The notes below the pieces were generated by a model. It worked only from the letters and a program-made list of their open reading frames with translations. It did not search any database and had not been told where the DNA came from. A stretch of 8,664 bases of DNA, taken from assembly GCA_964637655.1 (NCBI GenBank), contig CAZWUZ010000172.1, positions 1-8,664 of the forward strand, in the 5' to 3' direction. Made by a program: the position numbers and the translations under genes. The DNA is from CAZWUZ01 sp964637655 [NCBI: uncultured bacterium]. GTDB taxonomy: Bacteria > DAOPZR01. Of this stretch, positions 1 through 6,843 are shown piece after piece. Position 1 is the stretch's first letter; every line of letters begins with the position of its first letter.

Positions 1-2
1 TG

Positions 3-1001
3 ACGACAGCCCTGCTTGCCCTGCTGCTGATGTTTGCGAGCAAACTGAACGCGGTGTTTGCCGGTGCGGGCTTTATCCTGTGGGCGGCGGCGGCCGGTGA
101 CCGGAAACGGGCGGGCGTGATTGCCGCGCTGGTGGTGGCGGCCGGCCTGGCCTACCTGCTTATCGAGCCGCAATTCTGGTTCAACCGCGGCGACGCGATG
201 CGCACGGTGTTTGCCTATCATCTGCAGCATCGCAGCTACCCGATGCTGTTCATGGGCGTGCAGCACGCAGACGGCCGGCATGTCGTGCTGTACCCGCTGC
301 TGCAGGTACTGAGTTCGCTCCCGCTGCCGCACCTGCTGGCGCTGGGTGCCGGCTGCCTGTGGCTGCGGCGGGAGAAGCGTGCCGGTGGCAGGCTGCTCCT
401 GCAACAGGCAGCCTGGCTTGCCATGGTACTGCTCGGCGTGGCGATGTTCCCGGGGACGCCCAAGTATGCCGGTATCCGCCTCCTGCTCTGCCTCTATCCG
501 TTCCTGGCCATCATCGCGGCTTTCGGGGTGCACCGGTTGTGCTGTTGTCTGCGGCACCCCCGCCTGCCGGCGGTGTGCCTGCTCGCCGTGCTGGCCTGGC
601 CGGCGACCTCGCTGCTGCAGTTGCATCCGCATCACGCGGTCTATGCCAATGCCCTGGTCGGCGGTGCGCGCGGCTGGGCAGCGCTGGGCAATGAAACGTT
701 TGCGGAACTGATGCATCTCACGCCGGGGATTCTGGCGGCTGCCGAACAGCACCGTCGTGGCAACGAGCGATTGCTGATGACCCCGTACAGTCCGTACGTG
801 GCATACCCCTACCGGCACCTGCAACTGGGAACACTCGATACCATTGAGGAGGGCGAACCGTCGCTGCAGCAGGGCGACCTGCTGCTCATCTACGCATCGC
901 ATATGCCCGACCGGGCAGCACGTGACGGTTCCCTGAAGCGGCGACCGCTGGCGCATTTTGCCGTTTCCGGCATACCGCTGATGACCTTGTACCGCTGGTA
1001 G
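3..1001 (+). CDS. Membrane glycosyltransferase, GT39/ArnT-like, C-terminal part (5' truncated)
   Basis: The reading frame is open from the first complete codon, so the true start lies upstream and 332 residues are visible. About six hydrophobic membrane segments can be seen in the first two thirds. A soluble tail of about 120 residues follows. Two stretches resemble polyprenol-phosphate-sugar-dependent transferases (GT39/PMT_2, ArnT-like): ASKLNAVF near the visible start, which matches the 'TKxNAxF' loop of this family, and HAVYANALVGGARGW after the last membrane helix, which matches the 'YYNELVGGxRGA' motif. The loop PKYAGIRLLLCLYPFLAI is also typical. The expected role is moving a sugar from a lipid carrier to a lipid, glycan or protein on the outer face of the inner membrane; the acceptor cannot be told. 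The catalytic N-terminal acidic loops lie outside the window. It is separated from the next gene by 188 bp with promoters, so it is probably a different transcription unit. The family call is fairly firm; the substrate is unknown. Confidence 0.72.
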   Translation, partial: TTALLALLLMFASKLNAVFAGAGFILWAAAAGDRKRAGVIAALVVAAGLAYLLIEPQFWFNRGDAMRTVFAYHLQHRSYPMLFMGVQHADGRHVVLYPLLQVLSSLPLPHLLALGAGCLWLRREKRAGGRLLLQQAAWLAMVLLGVAMFPGTPKYAGIRLLLCLYPFLAIIAAFGVHRLCCCLRHPRLPAVCLLAVLAWPATSLLQLHPHHAVYANALVGGARGWAALGNETFAELMHLTPGILAAAEQHRRGNERLLMTPYSPYVAYPYRHLQLGTLDTIEEGEPSLQQGDLLLIYASHMPDRAARDGSLKRRPLAHFAVSGIPLMTLYRW

Positions 1002-1064
1002 AACGGTGCTGATCAGCGGATATACCTGCAGTAATGACGAAAATATAATGCATGGCGTGATGGC

Positions 1065-1095
1065 TTGACAGGAAATTCCGGAAACGAAAAATAAT
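1065..1095 (+). promoter_or_regulatory. Possible second, upstream promoter
   Basis: A second perfect TTGACA at 1065-1070 is followed 19 bp later by AATAAT (1090-1095), five of six matches to the -10 consensus but with a spacer longer than the usual 16-18 bp. It could be a weaker tandem promoter. Alternatively, TTGACAGG may be a protein-binding box repeated 44 bp apart rather than a promoter element. A lone TATAAT at 1044-1049 has no matching -35 box. Confidence 0.3.
1071..1083. repeat. GGAA/TTCC palindromic cluster
   Basis: GGAAATTCC (1071-1079) and TTCCGGAA (1076-1083) are overlapping palindromes, giving alternating GGAA-TTCC-GGAA half-sites. They lie between the two TTGACA boxes, about 26 bp upstream of the main -35 element. 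An operator or activator site is possible; no regulator is identified. Confidence 0.3.
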
Positions 1096-1108
1096 CGCGC
1101 AGCAGTTG

Positions 1109-1137
1109 TTGACAGGCGGATGATCCGATGCTACTAT
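1109..1137 (+). promoter_or_regulatory. Sigma70-type promoter of the downstream operon
   Basis: A perfect -35 hexamer TTGACA (1109-1114) is followed after exactly 17 bp by TACTAT (1132-1137), which matches the -10 consensus at four of six positions including the key T1, A2 and T6. Transcription would start near 1144, giving a leader of roughly 45 nt before the ATG at 1190. It is the best promoter in the window, sits in its only real gap, and is correctly placed to drive the whole run of overlapping genes. The call rests on consensus match only. Confidence 0.62.
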
Positions 1138-1189
1138 GGCCCTGTCGCTAACGACATAATCTATCTTACATACAGGCGTGGTAACTTAC

Positions 1190-1969
1190 ATGGCAACGGG
1201 CAACGGACTCTGGCAGGAGTGCGCAAGCGCTTTTGCCGCGGGCGAACTATCCGCCGCATGGGAACTCGTGCGCGGGTATATCCGGCAGCAGCCGCGTGAT
1301 ACGGCGGCGCACCGGCTGGCGGGCGATATCGCGGCGGCGCGGCGGCAGTGGCGGCAGGCGCTGATTGCCTATCGCAAGGCGCTGCATATCACCCCGGACG
1401 ACGCGGCGGTTATCCTGCCGCTGGCGGCGGCGGAACTGGAGGTGGGGATGGCAGGTTCGGCGTACCGGCGGCTGCTCGATTGCCGCCCGCAACCCGGCAC
1501 GACAGTACGGTTCGGCACGGAGGAGCATGACGCTCCGGCGTGGTGCGAGGAGTTGCTGGCCGCGGCCCGTGCGCGCCTGCAGGGCGAGCGGCGGCTGCTC
1601 GACCGCGTGCTGTGGCATGCCGACCAGTACCGCGCGGTGCACCGCTTCGACCGCTCCATCCGCTGCTACGAGGCCTACCTGCAGTTCTGTCCCGAATCAT
1701 ATCCCGCGCATTACGGGCTGGGCGAGGCGCTGAGCGCCTGCCACCGCGACCGCGAGGCGCTCACCTGCTACGCGCAGGCGGCGGCGTGCGCCCCGGCGGA
1801 CGAAGTCGCGCCGCGCAAGCAACTCGGGTTTGCCTATATCCGGCTGGGTGACCGCGAGCGCGCGGCTGAGGTCTGGCAGGGTCTCATCGCGCAGCATCCG
1901 GCGGAGCGTTTCGTCGCGCATTACCTTGCGGCGCTGCAGGCGCCGCGTCCCGCGGACGGTCCGCAGTGA
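1190..1969 (+). CDS. TPR-repeat protein
   Basis: A predicted soluble protein of 259 residues with no signal peptide or membrane segment. Tetratricopeptide-like helix pairs can be read at about residues 37-70, 140-170, 173-204 and 207-238. Each has the small/aromatic pattern of TPRs, for example W-x2-A-x3-Y-x-K-A-L-x-I-x-P and Y-x-L-G-E-A-L. Residues 100-135 form a non-repeat linker with a GTEEHDAP stretch. TPRs bind other proteins, so this is probably an adaptor or scaffold; the partner is unknown. I chose the ATG at 1190. An in-frame GTG at 1178 adds four residues (MVTY), and neither start has a good Shine-Dalgarno; the nearest AGG is at 1174-1176. It is the first gene after the promoter and its stop overlaps the next start by 4 bp (GTGA), which points to translational coupling with the inositol-phosphate synthase gene. 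Confidence 0.8.
   Translation: MATGNGLWQECASAFAAGELSAAWELVRGYIRQQPRDTAAHRLAGDIAAARRQWRQALIAYRKALHITPDDAAVILPLAAAELEVGMAGSAYRRLLDCRPQPGTTVRFGTEEHDAPAWCEELLAAARARLQGERRLLDRVLWHADQYRAVHRFDRSIRCYEAYLQFCPESYPAHYGLGEALSACHRDREALTCYAQAAACAPADEVAPRKQLGFAYIRLGDRERAAEVWQGLIAQHPAERFVAHYLAALQAPRPADGPQ
1952..1964 (+). repeat. Inverted repeat just upstream of the ino1 GTG start
   Basis: GCGGAC (1952-1957) and GTCCGC (1959-1964) are perfect inverted repeats one base apart. In RNA this would give a 5-bp stem with a CGG triloop, ending two bases before the GTG start. The only Shine-Dalgarno-like stretch, GGACGG (1954-1959), lies inside it. Ribosomes finishing the TPR gene would melt it, so it may enforce coupling. 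In GC-rich coding DNA such a stem can also arise by chance. Confidence 0.35.
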
Positions 1970-3099
1970 AGCCCATCCGCGTCGCCATCGCCGGGGTCGG
2001 CAATTGCGCCTCCGCCCTCGTGCAGGGGATCGAGTACTACCGCAAGCACCCGCAGGCGGACGGGCTCGATTTTCCCGTGCTGGCCGGCTACCGGGTCACC
2101 GACATCAAATTCGTCGCGGCCTTCGACATCGACAAGCGCAAGGTGACGAAGGACCTGGCGCAGGCGATTTTCGCGCCTCCCAACTGCGCGCGGCGCCTCG
2201 TCGAGCGCGTCCCCTTCCAGCAGGTGCGCGTCGAGCGCGGGTTCCTGCTCGACGGCGTGGCGCGGCACATGCTCAACTACCCGCCGGCGAAGACCTTCGT
2301 CGTCGACGAGTTTCTCGACGATTTCTGCTCGGACGAGGAGCGGGATGCCGCGCACGCGCGCATCGTCGCCTCGCTCAAGCGGGCGAAGGCGGAAGTGCTG
2401 CTCAACTATTTGCCGGTGGGGAGCCAGCAGGCGACGGAGTTTTACGCGGAGTGCGCGCTCGCTGCGGGCTGCGCGTTGATCAACTGCATGCCGGTGTTTA
2501 TCGCTTCCGACCCGCAGTGGGAGAAGCGGTTCGCGGCGCACGGTCTGCCGTGTGTCGGTGACGACATCAAGTCGCAGTTCGGCGCCACCGTGCTGCATCG
2601 CACGCTGGCGCGCCTCTGCACGCGGCGCGGCATCAGGGTCAAACACACCTACCAGCTCAACACCGGCGGCAACACCGACTTTCTCAACATGCTCAACCGC
2701 GACCGTCTGGCGAGCAAGCGCATCTCCAAGACGGAGGCGGTGCAGGCGGAACTGCCGGAGCGCCTCGCGGAAGACGACATCCACATCGGCCCGAGCGACT
2801 GGGTGCCGTGGCAGCAGGACAACAAGGTCTGTTTCCTGCGCGTCGAAGGCGAAGGGTTTGCCGGCGCCCCGATCGAGCTGGAGGCGCGCCTCTCGGTGCA
2901 GGATTCGCCCAACAGCGCGGGGATGGTCATCGACGCCATCAGGTGCTGCAAGGCGGCGCTGCAGCGCAAGGAGAAGGGGGCGCTGCGCGCCATCTCGGCG
3001 CTGACCATGAAGCACCCCCCCGAGCAGCTGGACGAGGCAGTCGCACTGGCCGCGGTGGCGAAACTCGCCCCGGTGGCGCGGAAGGGGCGGCGGCGGTGA
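1966..3099 (+). CDS. ino1: Inositol-1-phosphate synthase (myo-inositol-3-phosphate synthase)
   Basis: The enzyme converts glucose 6-phosphate to myo-inositol phosphate (EC 5.5.1.4) by an internal NAD+-dependent oxidation, aldol-type cyclisation and reduction. It is cytoplasmic and is the first step of inositol synthesis. The 377-residue length is typical of the short prokaryotic form. Recognisable family blocks are the NAD-binding GVGNCAS (residues 10-16), NYLPVGSQ (147-154), DDIKSQFGAT (199-208), NTGGNTDFLNM (232-242), SKRISKTEAV (250-259) with the conserved lysines, IGPSDWVPW (274-282), DSPNSAG (313-319) and KHPPEQ (349-354). The blocks are all present, so it should be active. The GTG start fits because MKPIRVAIAGVGN is where family members begin. 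It overlaps the TPR stop and the receiver start by 4 bp each. In bacteria the product feeds phosphatidylinositol-type lipids, inositol-phosphate solutes or inositol thiols; which of these applies here is not visible. Confidence 0.95.
   Translation: MKPIRVAIAGVGNCASALVQGIEYYRKHPQADGLDFPVLAGYRVTDIKFVAAFDIDKRKVTKDLAQAIFAPPNCARRLVERVPFQQVRVERGFLLDGVARHMLNYPPAKTFVVDEFLDDFCSDEERDAAHARIVASLKRAKAEVLLNYLPVGSQQATEFYAECALAAGCALINCMPVFIASDPQWEKRFAAHGLPCVGDDIKSQFGATVLHRTLARLCTRRGIRVKHTYQLNTGGNTDFLNMLNRDRLASKRISKTEAVQAELPERLAEDDIHIGPSDWVPWQQDNKVCFLRVEGEGFAGAPIELEARLSVQDSPNSAGMVIDAIRCCKAALQRKEKGALRAISALTMKHPPEQLDEAVALAAVAKLAPVARKGRRR
3080..3087 (+). promoter_or_regulatory. Shine-Dalgarno of the receiver gene
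   Basis: GGAAGGGG lies 8 nt before the GTG at 3096 and supports that start, which otherwise sits inside a longer open frame extending upstream across ino1. Confidence 0.55.
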
Positions 3100-3500
3100 G
3101 CGAGACGAAGAAACTGGTCTTTATCGTCGATGACGAGGCGGATATCCGCGACCTGCTGGCGCGCGCTCTCGAGGCGGCGGGGTTCGAGGCGGTCTGCATC
3201 GCCAGCGGCCTGGACATGATGAAGCGGCTGCGCGAGCGCACCCCCGACCTCATCCTGCTCGACATCATGATGTCGTGGGTGAGCGGCATCGAACTCTGCC
3301 AGACGCTCAAAAGCGAGGCGACGTTCCGCCACATTCCCGTGGTCATCATCACCGCGCATCACCGCACGGAAATCGAAAGCAAGGTGGCCGAGTGCGGCGC
3401 CGACGGCTGCCTCTACAAGCCCTTCCGCATCGCCGACCTGATCACCACCGTGCAGCGGTTCACCGGGCAGGCGCCCGTGCAGTCGGCCCCGTCGGCCTGA
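3096..3500 (+). CDS. Stand-alone response regulator receiver protein (CheY-like)
   Basis: A single receiver domain of 134 residues with no output domain. All phosphorylation residues are visible: the acidic pair D12-D13, phospho-acceptor D56 in LILLDIMM, the switch threonine T86 in VVIITAHH, and K108 in the YKPF motif. The usual proline/glycine loop after the aspartate reads S60-W61-V-S-G, a mild departure from the common LPxxDG. The GTG start at 3096 overlaps the ino1 stop (GTGA), has a good Shine-Dalgarno and gives the standard short N-terminus MSETKKLVFIVDDE. The stop overlaps the receptor start by one base (TGATG). As a CheY-type protein it would be phosphorylated by a histidine kinase (not in the window) and pass the signal by protein contact. 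Its place directly before a chemoreceptor suggests it belongs to the same signalling path, but the partner kinase is unknown. Confidence 0.92.
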   Translation: MSETKKLVFIVDDEADIRDLLARALEAAGFEAVCIASGLDMMKRLRERTPDLILLDIMMSWVSGIELCQTLKSEATFRHIPVVIITAHHRTEIESKVAECGADGCLYKPFRIADLITTVQRFTGQAPVQSAPSA

Positions 3501-5521
3501 TGACAGAACCGCGCCCGGCGTCGTCGCGCCGCATCTTTCCGCTCGCCGCCACCTACCTGCTCTGGCTGGTTACCGCCATCACCGCGGCCCTGCTGCTCTT
3601 CGGCATCTACCTGTTCGAGCAGGTGCACGCGCAGGAACTGGCCAAGCACGAGGAACTGGCGAAACTGCTCACGCAGAACACGGTGCAGGCGCTCGATCGC
3701 TGGATCGACGCGCAGGTGCGCCTCAGCCAGACCATCGCCGCGGACGAGCGCATTGCCGCGCTCTGCCGCGCCCCGCTCGACCCGCAGGTGCGCGCCCGGG
3801 CGCAGGCCTTTCTGACCGGCCTGCACCGCCGCTACCCCTACTGCGAGAATATCCCCGTGGCCATCAACCTGCCGGACGGGCAACGGGTGTTCGTGCCGGC
3901 GGGGAGCGATACGCGCGACTGCGGCACGGGCAACTTCATCATCGACACGGTGGAGGGGCGGACCATCGGCAAGTGCGGCCCGCAGTTCCGCTATATCCGC
4001 GAGGTGTTTGGCGGCGCCCCCTACTTTATCAGCGACGTCTACCCGAGCATCCTGCGCGGCAACCCGATCTTCGTTGTCGCCGCGCCGGTACTGGCGGACA
4101 GCGTGGTGCTCGGCGCGGTCATCGTCGCCCCGCGCATGGATTACTTCACCGACATGTTCCTGCACGACGCGCACTTCGGGCAGACCGGCTACCTGGCGAT
4201 GTTCGACGACCGCGGCATGGCCATCTCGCATCCCGATGCGTCGCTCATCCTCAGGGAGGATGCCCGCGAGCGCTTCCAGCCGGTGATGGCACATGTGCGG
4301 CGCGGCGAGGATCACTTCCTCAGCGAGTTCGGCGGCGTGCGCAAGGTGTACACCACCGCGCGCTTCGGCAGCGACCGGTTCCGCCTGCAGTATGACTGGT
4401 ACATCGTTGCCTGCCGCGAGTATGACGACATCGTCGCCGCGGCGTGGGATCTGCTCAGCCGCGTCACCATCTGCATCGTGCTGCTCGGAATCTTTCTCGT
4501 GCTGCTCGTCGGGCTGCTGACGCAGCGGCTGATCAGCCGCCCGCTCGGCCGGCTCACCGCGGCGGCGGACCGCGTGGCCGCGGGCGACCTGACGGTCGCC
4601 ATCCCCCCCTGCGCGCGCCGCGACGAAATCGGGGTGCTGACCCGCGCGCTGGCGCGCATGACCGGCTCGTTGCGCGCACAGACGCAGGGGATCAGCGGGT
4701 CGCTCACCCTGCTCGAGCGGACGGCGGCGGGCATCGCGCAGGCGAATGCGCAGCAGGAGACGCTGGTGCAGGGGCAGCAGGCGGCGACCGCGGATGTGGC
4801 CGCGTCGGCGGCGCAGATCGCCGCCACCGCCACCGAACTGGCAACCACCATGCGCCAGGTGCAGGCGACAACCGATGACACCGTGCGCTGCGCCGACGCG
4901 GGGCGGGCCGGGCTCGACACGCTCGGGCAGACGATGGCGGCGCTCGGTGCCGCCACCGGCACCCTCACCGCGCGGCTCGACGCCATCCGCGCGCAGGCGG
5001 GTGCGATCAGCGGGATCGTCACCACCATCGGCACGGTGGCGGACCGTACCAACCTCCTGTCGCTCAATGCCGCCATCGAGGCGGAAAAAGCGGGCGAATA
5101 CGGGCGCGGCTTCGCGGTGGTGGCGCAGGAGATCCGCCGGCTGGCCGACCAGACCGCGGTGGCGACACTCGATATCGAGGGGATCGTTACCGGCATGCAG
5201 CAGGCGGTGGCCGATGGCGTCACCGACATCGCCCGCTACGCCGACGATGTGCGCGCGGGTATCGCCACCGCCGGTGAGGCGGAGACGCAGATCAGCCGCG
5301 TCATCGCGCAGGTGCACGCGCTGGCCCCGCAGTTCGCCGGGGTGAACACGGGGATGGGCGCGCAGTCGCAGGGGGCGGCGGAGATCAGCCGCGCCATGCA
5401 GCAGCTGCGCGCGGGGACGGAACAGACGGCGGCGGCGCTCGACACCTTCCGCGCCGCCACCGCGCAACTGCACAATGCCGCGGCGCAACTGACCGCGCAA
5501 GTCGAGCAGTTCCGCGTATGA
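3500..5521 (+). CDS. Methyl-accepting receptor with Cache sensor, HAMP and WspA-like signalling domain
   Basis: A 673-residue inner-membrane receptor. TM1 is at about 14-38, a periplasmic dCache-type sensor at about 45-310 (PYFISDVYPSILRGNPIFVVAAPV and MFDDRGMAISHPD are typical), TM2 at about 322-342, HAMP at about 343-396 (RPLGRLTAAADRVAAGDL), and the coiled-coil signalling hairpin at about 400-673. The hairpin tip reads [18 protein letters not shown] at 518-535, followed by RGFAVVAQEIRRLADQTAVA and then LDIE. That wording, with AEKAGEYG and QTAVATLDIE, is the one I know from Pseudomonas WspA-type receptors; the ending (MGAQSQGAAEIS...VEQFRV) fits as well. There is no CheR-binding pentapeptide at the C-terminus. 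The sensor has cysteines at 89, 115, 141, 159 and 305. The true start is the ATG at 3500, coupled to the receiver stop by TGATG without its own clear Shine-Dalgarno; a longer open frame upstream is a shadow. The ligand is unknown. It would act through CheW/CheA-type partners not in the window. Confidence 0.93.
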   Translation: MTEPRPASSRRIFPLAATYLLWLVTAITAALLLFGIYLFEQVHAQELAKHEELAKLLTQNTVQALDRWIDAQVRLSQTIAADERIAALCRAPLDPQVRARAQAFLTGLHRRYPYCENIPVAINLPDGQRVFVPAGSDTRDCGTGNFIIDTVEGRTIGKCGPQFRYIREVFGGAPYFISDVYPSILRGNPIFVVAAPVLADSVVLGAVIVAPRMDYFTDMFLHDAHFGQTGYLAMFDDRGMAISHPDASLILREDARERFQPVMAHVRRGEDHFLSEFGGVRKVYTTARFGSDRFRLQYDWYIVACREYDDIVAAAWDLLSRVTICIVLLGIFLVLLVGLLTQRLISRPLGRLTAAADRVAAGDLTVAIPPCARRDEIGVLTRALARMTGSLRAQTQGISGSLTLLERTAAGIAQANAQQETLVQGQQAATADVAASAAQIAATATELATTMRQVQATTDDTVRCADAGRAGLDTLGQTMAALGAATGTLTARLDAIRAQAGAISGIVTTIGTVADRTNLLSLNAAIEAEKAGEYGRGFAVVAQEIRRLADQTAVATLDIEGIVTGMQQAVADGVTDIARYADDVRAGIATAGEAETQISRVIAQVHALAPQFAGVNTGMGAQSQGAAEISRAMQQLRAGTEQTAAALDTFRAATAQLHNAAAQLTAQVEQFRV

Positions 5522-6822
5522 GCGCCGCGACCGAACGCTACGCCGCGCTGCTCCAGACCCCGGCAGCGGCGGCAGCACAGCTGCGCAGCGGCATGACCGT
5601 GGTTGTCGGGGCCACGGTCGGTGAGCCCCCGGCGCTGCTGGCCGCGCTCGCCGCGCGCATCCGCGAGGCCGGGCTCGACGGCCTGCAGGTCTGGACCTTC
5701 AACCCGCAGCAGTACCTCGCGGAAACACTGCTGGCGCCCGACCTGTGCGACTGCGTGCAGACCAATGCCTGGTTCGTCAGCGGTCCCATCCGCGGCCTGG
5801 TCAAGGTCGGCCTCGTGCATTACGTGCCGTCCTACTTCCATCAGGTGCCGCGGCTCATTCGCGAACATGTCAAACCCGACCTCGTCGTGGCGACGGTGTC
5901 GCCGATGGATGCGGGCGGGTACTTCAGCTTCGGCTCGGGCAGCTACATCATCGATGCGGCCCGCTGCGGCGCGCAGGTCGTCGTCGAGGTCAACCGCCAC
6001 CTGCCGCGCGTATTCGGGGATGCGCTCATCCATGTCGACGAGGTCAACGGCATTGTCGAGCATGACCAGCCGCTGCCGGACGCGCGCCTCCCCGAACCGC
6101 GCGCGGAGGATGCGGCCATCGGCGCCCGCGTGGCGGAACTTGTTCCCGACGGCGCGGTGCTGCAGCTTGGCATCGGCGGCCTGCCCAACGCGCTCTGCGG
6201 GTCGCTGACGGGGCATCGCGACCTCGGCATCCACAGCGAACTGTTCGGGCCGGGGATGGCCGACCTGGTCCGCGGCGGGGTGATCAACGGGCGGCGCAAG
6301 AACCTGCACCCGCGCAAGCATGTCTTCTGCATCCCCTACGGGACGGCTGACACCTTCGCGTTTCTCCATGACCACCCGGCGATGGAGGCCTATTCCTCGG
6401 CCTACATTATGGATCCCGCAGTTATCGCCCGCAACGACCGCATGATCGCGGTCAACTCGATTATCGAAGTCGATTTGACGGGGCAGTGCAACGCGGAGAG
6501 CATCGACGGGTCGCAGTTCAGCGGTACGGGCGGGCAGCTCGATTTCGTGCGCGGGGCCTACGCGGCGCGCGACGGCAAGGCCATTCTCGCCTTCTACGCC
6601 ACGGCCAAGGGGGGAACGGTGTCGCGCGTGGTGCCGTGCCTGGCCGCGGGCGCGGCCGTCACCACCCCCCGCATGGATGTGCACTGGCTGGCGACGGAGC
6701 ATGGCGCGGTCGACCTGAAGGGAAAATCGTCGGCGGCGCGGGCCGCGGCCATCATTTCGCTCGCCGAACCGCGTTTCCGCGACGACCTGTCACGCGCCGC
6801 GGAGGAACTCGGCCTGTGCTGA
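5518..6822 (+). CDS. Acetyl-CoA hydrolase/CoA-transferase family protein
   Basis: A cytoplasmic enzyme of 434 residues, the usual length for the family of 4-hydroxybutyrate, butyrate:acetate and succinyl:acetate CoA-transferases and acetyl-CoA hydrolase. Family members move CoA between short acids through a glutamyl-CoA intermediate. Visible motifs are QLGIGGLPNAL (216-226, CoA-binding), GIHSELFGPG (237-246) with E241 as the expected catalytic glutamate, SGTGGQLDFVRGA (335-347) and TEHGAVDLKGKS (393-404). It therefore looks intact. Which acids it uses cannot be read from sequence; acetate is the common partner. The ATG at 5518 overlaps the stop of the receptor upstream by 4 bp (ATGA) and has only a weak Shine-Dalgarno, so its translation is probably coupled. 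It is unusual that it sits between two chemoreceptors. A link to carboxylate sensing is an inference. Confidence 0.93.
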   Translation: MSAATERYAALLQTPAAAAAQLRSGMTVVVGATVGEPPALLAALAARIREAGLDGLQVWTFNPQQYLAETLLAPDLCDCVQTNAWFVSGPIRGLVKVGLVHYVPSYFHQVPRLIREHVKPDLVVATVSPMDAGGYFSFGSGSYIIDAARCGAQVVVEVNRHLPRVFGDALIHVDEVNGIVEHDQPLPDARLPEPRAEDAAIGARVAELVPDGAVLQLGIGGLPNALCGSLTGHRDLGIHSELFGPGMADLVRGGVINGRRKNLHPRKHVFCIPYGTADTFAFLHDHPAMEAYSSAYIMDPAVIARNDRMIAVNSIIEVDLTGQCNAESIDGSQFSGTGGQLDFVRGAYAARDGKAILAFYATAKGGTVSRVVPCLAAGAAVTTPRMDVHWLATEHGAVDLKGKSSAARAAAIISLAEPRFRDDLSRAAEELGLC

Positions 6823-6827
6823 ACCAC

Positions 6828-6835
6828 AGAGGGGG
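6828..6835 (+). promoter_or_regulatory. Shine-Dalgarno of the second receptor gene
   Basis: AGAGGGGG ends 8 nt before the ATG at 6844, in the 21-bp gap after the CoA-transferase stop. It is among the clearest ribosome-binding sites in the operon and settles the start of this receptor. Confidence 0.6.
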
Positions 6836-6843
6836 CGCCTGAC

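Larger units (their letters stand above)
1065..1116 (+). repeat. Direct repeat TTGACAGG, two copies 44 bp apart
   Basis: The octamer TTGACAGG occurs at 1065-1072 and at 1109-1116. The 44-bp period is close to four helical turns, so both copies face the same side of the DNA. The second copy overlaps the -35 box of the main promoter. A regulator bound to both boxes would cover that promoter, but two matches to an octamer that contains the -35 consensus could also be coincidence. Confidence 0.4.
1002..1189. other. AT-rich intergenic regulatory region
   Basis: This is the only sizeable non-coding stretch in the window and is much richer in A/T than the flanking genes. It holds a strong promoter candidate, a weaker one upstream, a direct repeat of TTGACAGG, a GGAA/TTCC palindromic cluster and the 10-bp palindrome GCTGATCAGC at 1008-1017. 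CCGCTG at 992-997 and CAGCGG at 1014-1019 could form a stem around the stop codon of the first gene, but no T-run follows, so an intrinsic terminator is not supported. The ATGs inside it open only reading frames of a few codons. Confidence 0.7.

Noticed and set aside
992-1019. Stem-loop at the end of the glycosyltransferase gene as a terminator
   Set aside because: The arms are only 6-8 bp with a 12-16 nt loop and no T-run follows, so an intrinsic terminator is not supported.
1044-1049. TATAAT as a separate promoter
   Set aside because: No -35-like hexamer at 16-18 bp and no extended -10 TG; likely chance in an AT-rich gap.
1178-1189. GTG at 1178 as the start of the TPR gene
   Set aside because: It adds only MVTY, lacks a better ribosome-binding site and GTG is less common than the ATG at 1190; not fully excluded.
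1921-3015. 364-codon open frame on the minus strand over ino1
   Set aside because: Shadow of ino1; the plus strand carries all conserved synthase motifs.
3275-3499. Upstream extension of the first receptor by 75 codons
   Set aside because: The extension overlaps the intact receiver domain in another frame and reads as H/R-rich nonsense; the ATG at 3500 gives a normal N-terminus followed by TM1.
3413-5578. 721-codon open frame on the minus strand over the first receptor
   Set aside because: It is rich in R, G, A and H with no recognisable domain and lies exactly opposite a clear receptor gene. Such frames are expected in GC-rich DNA.
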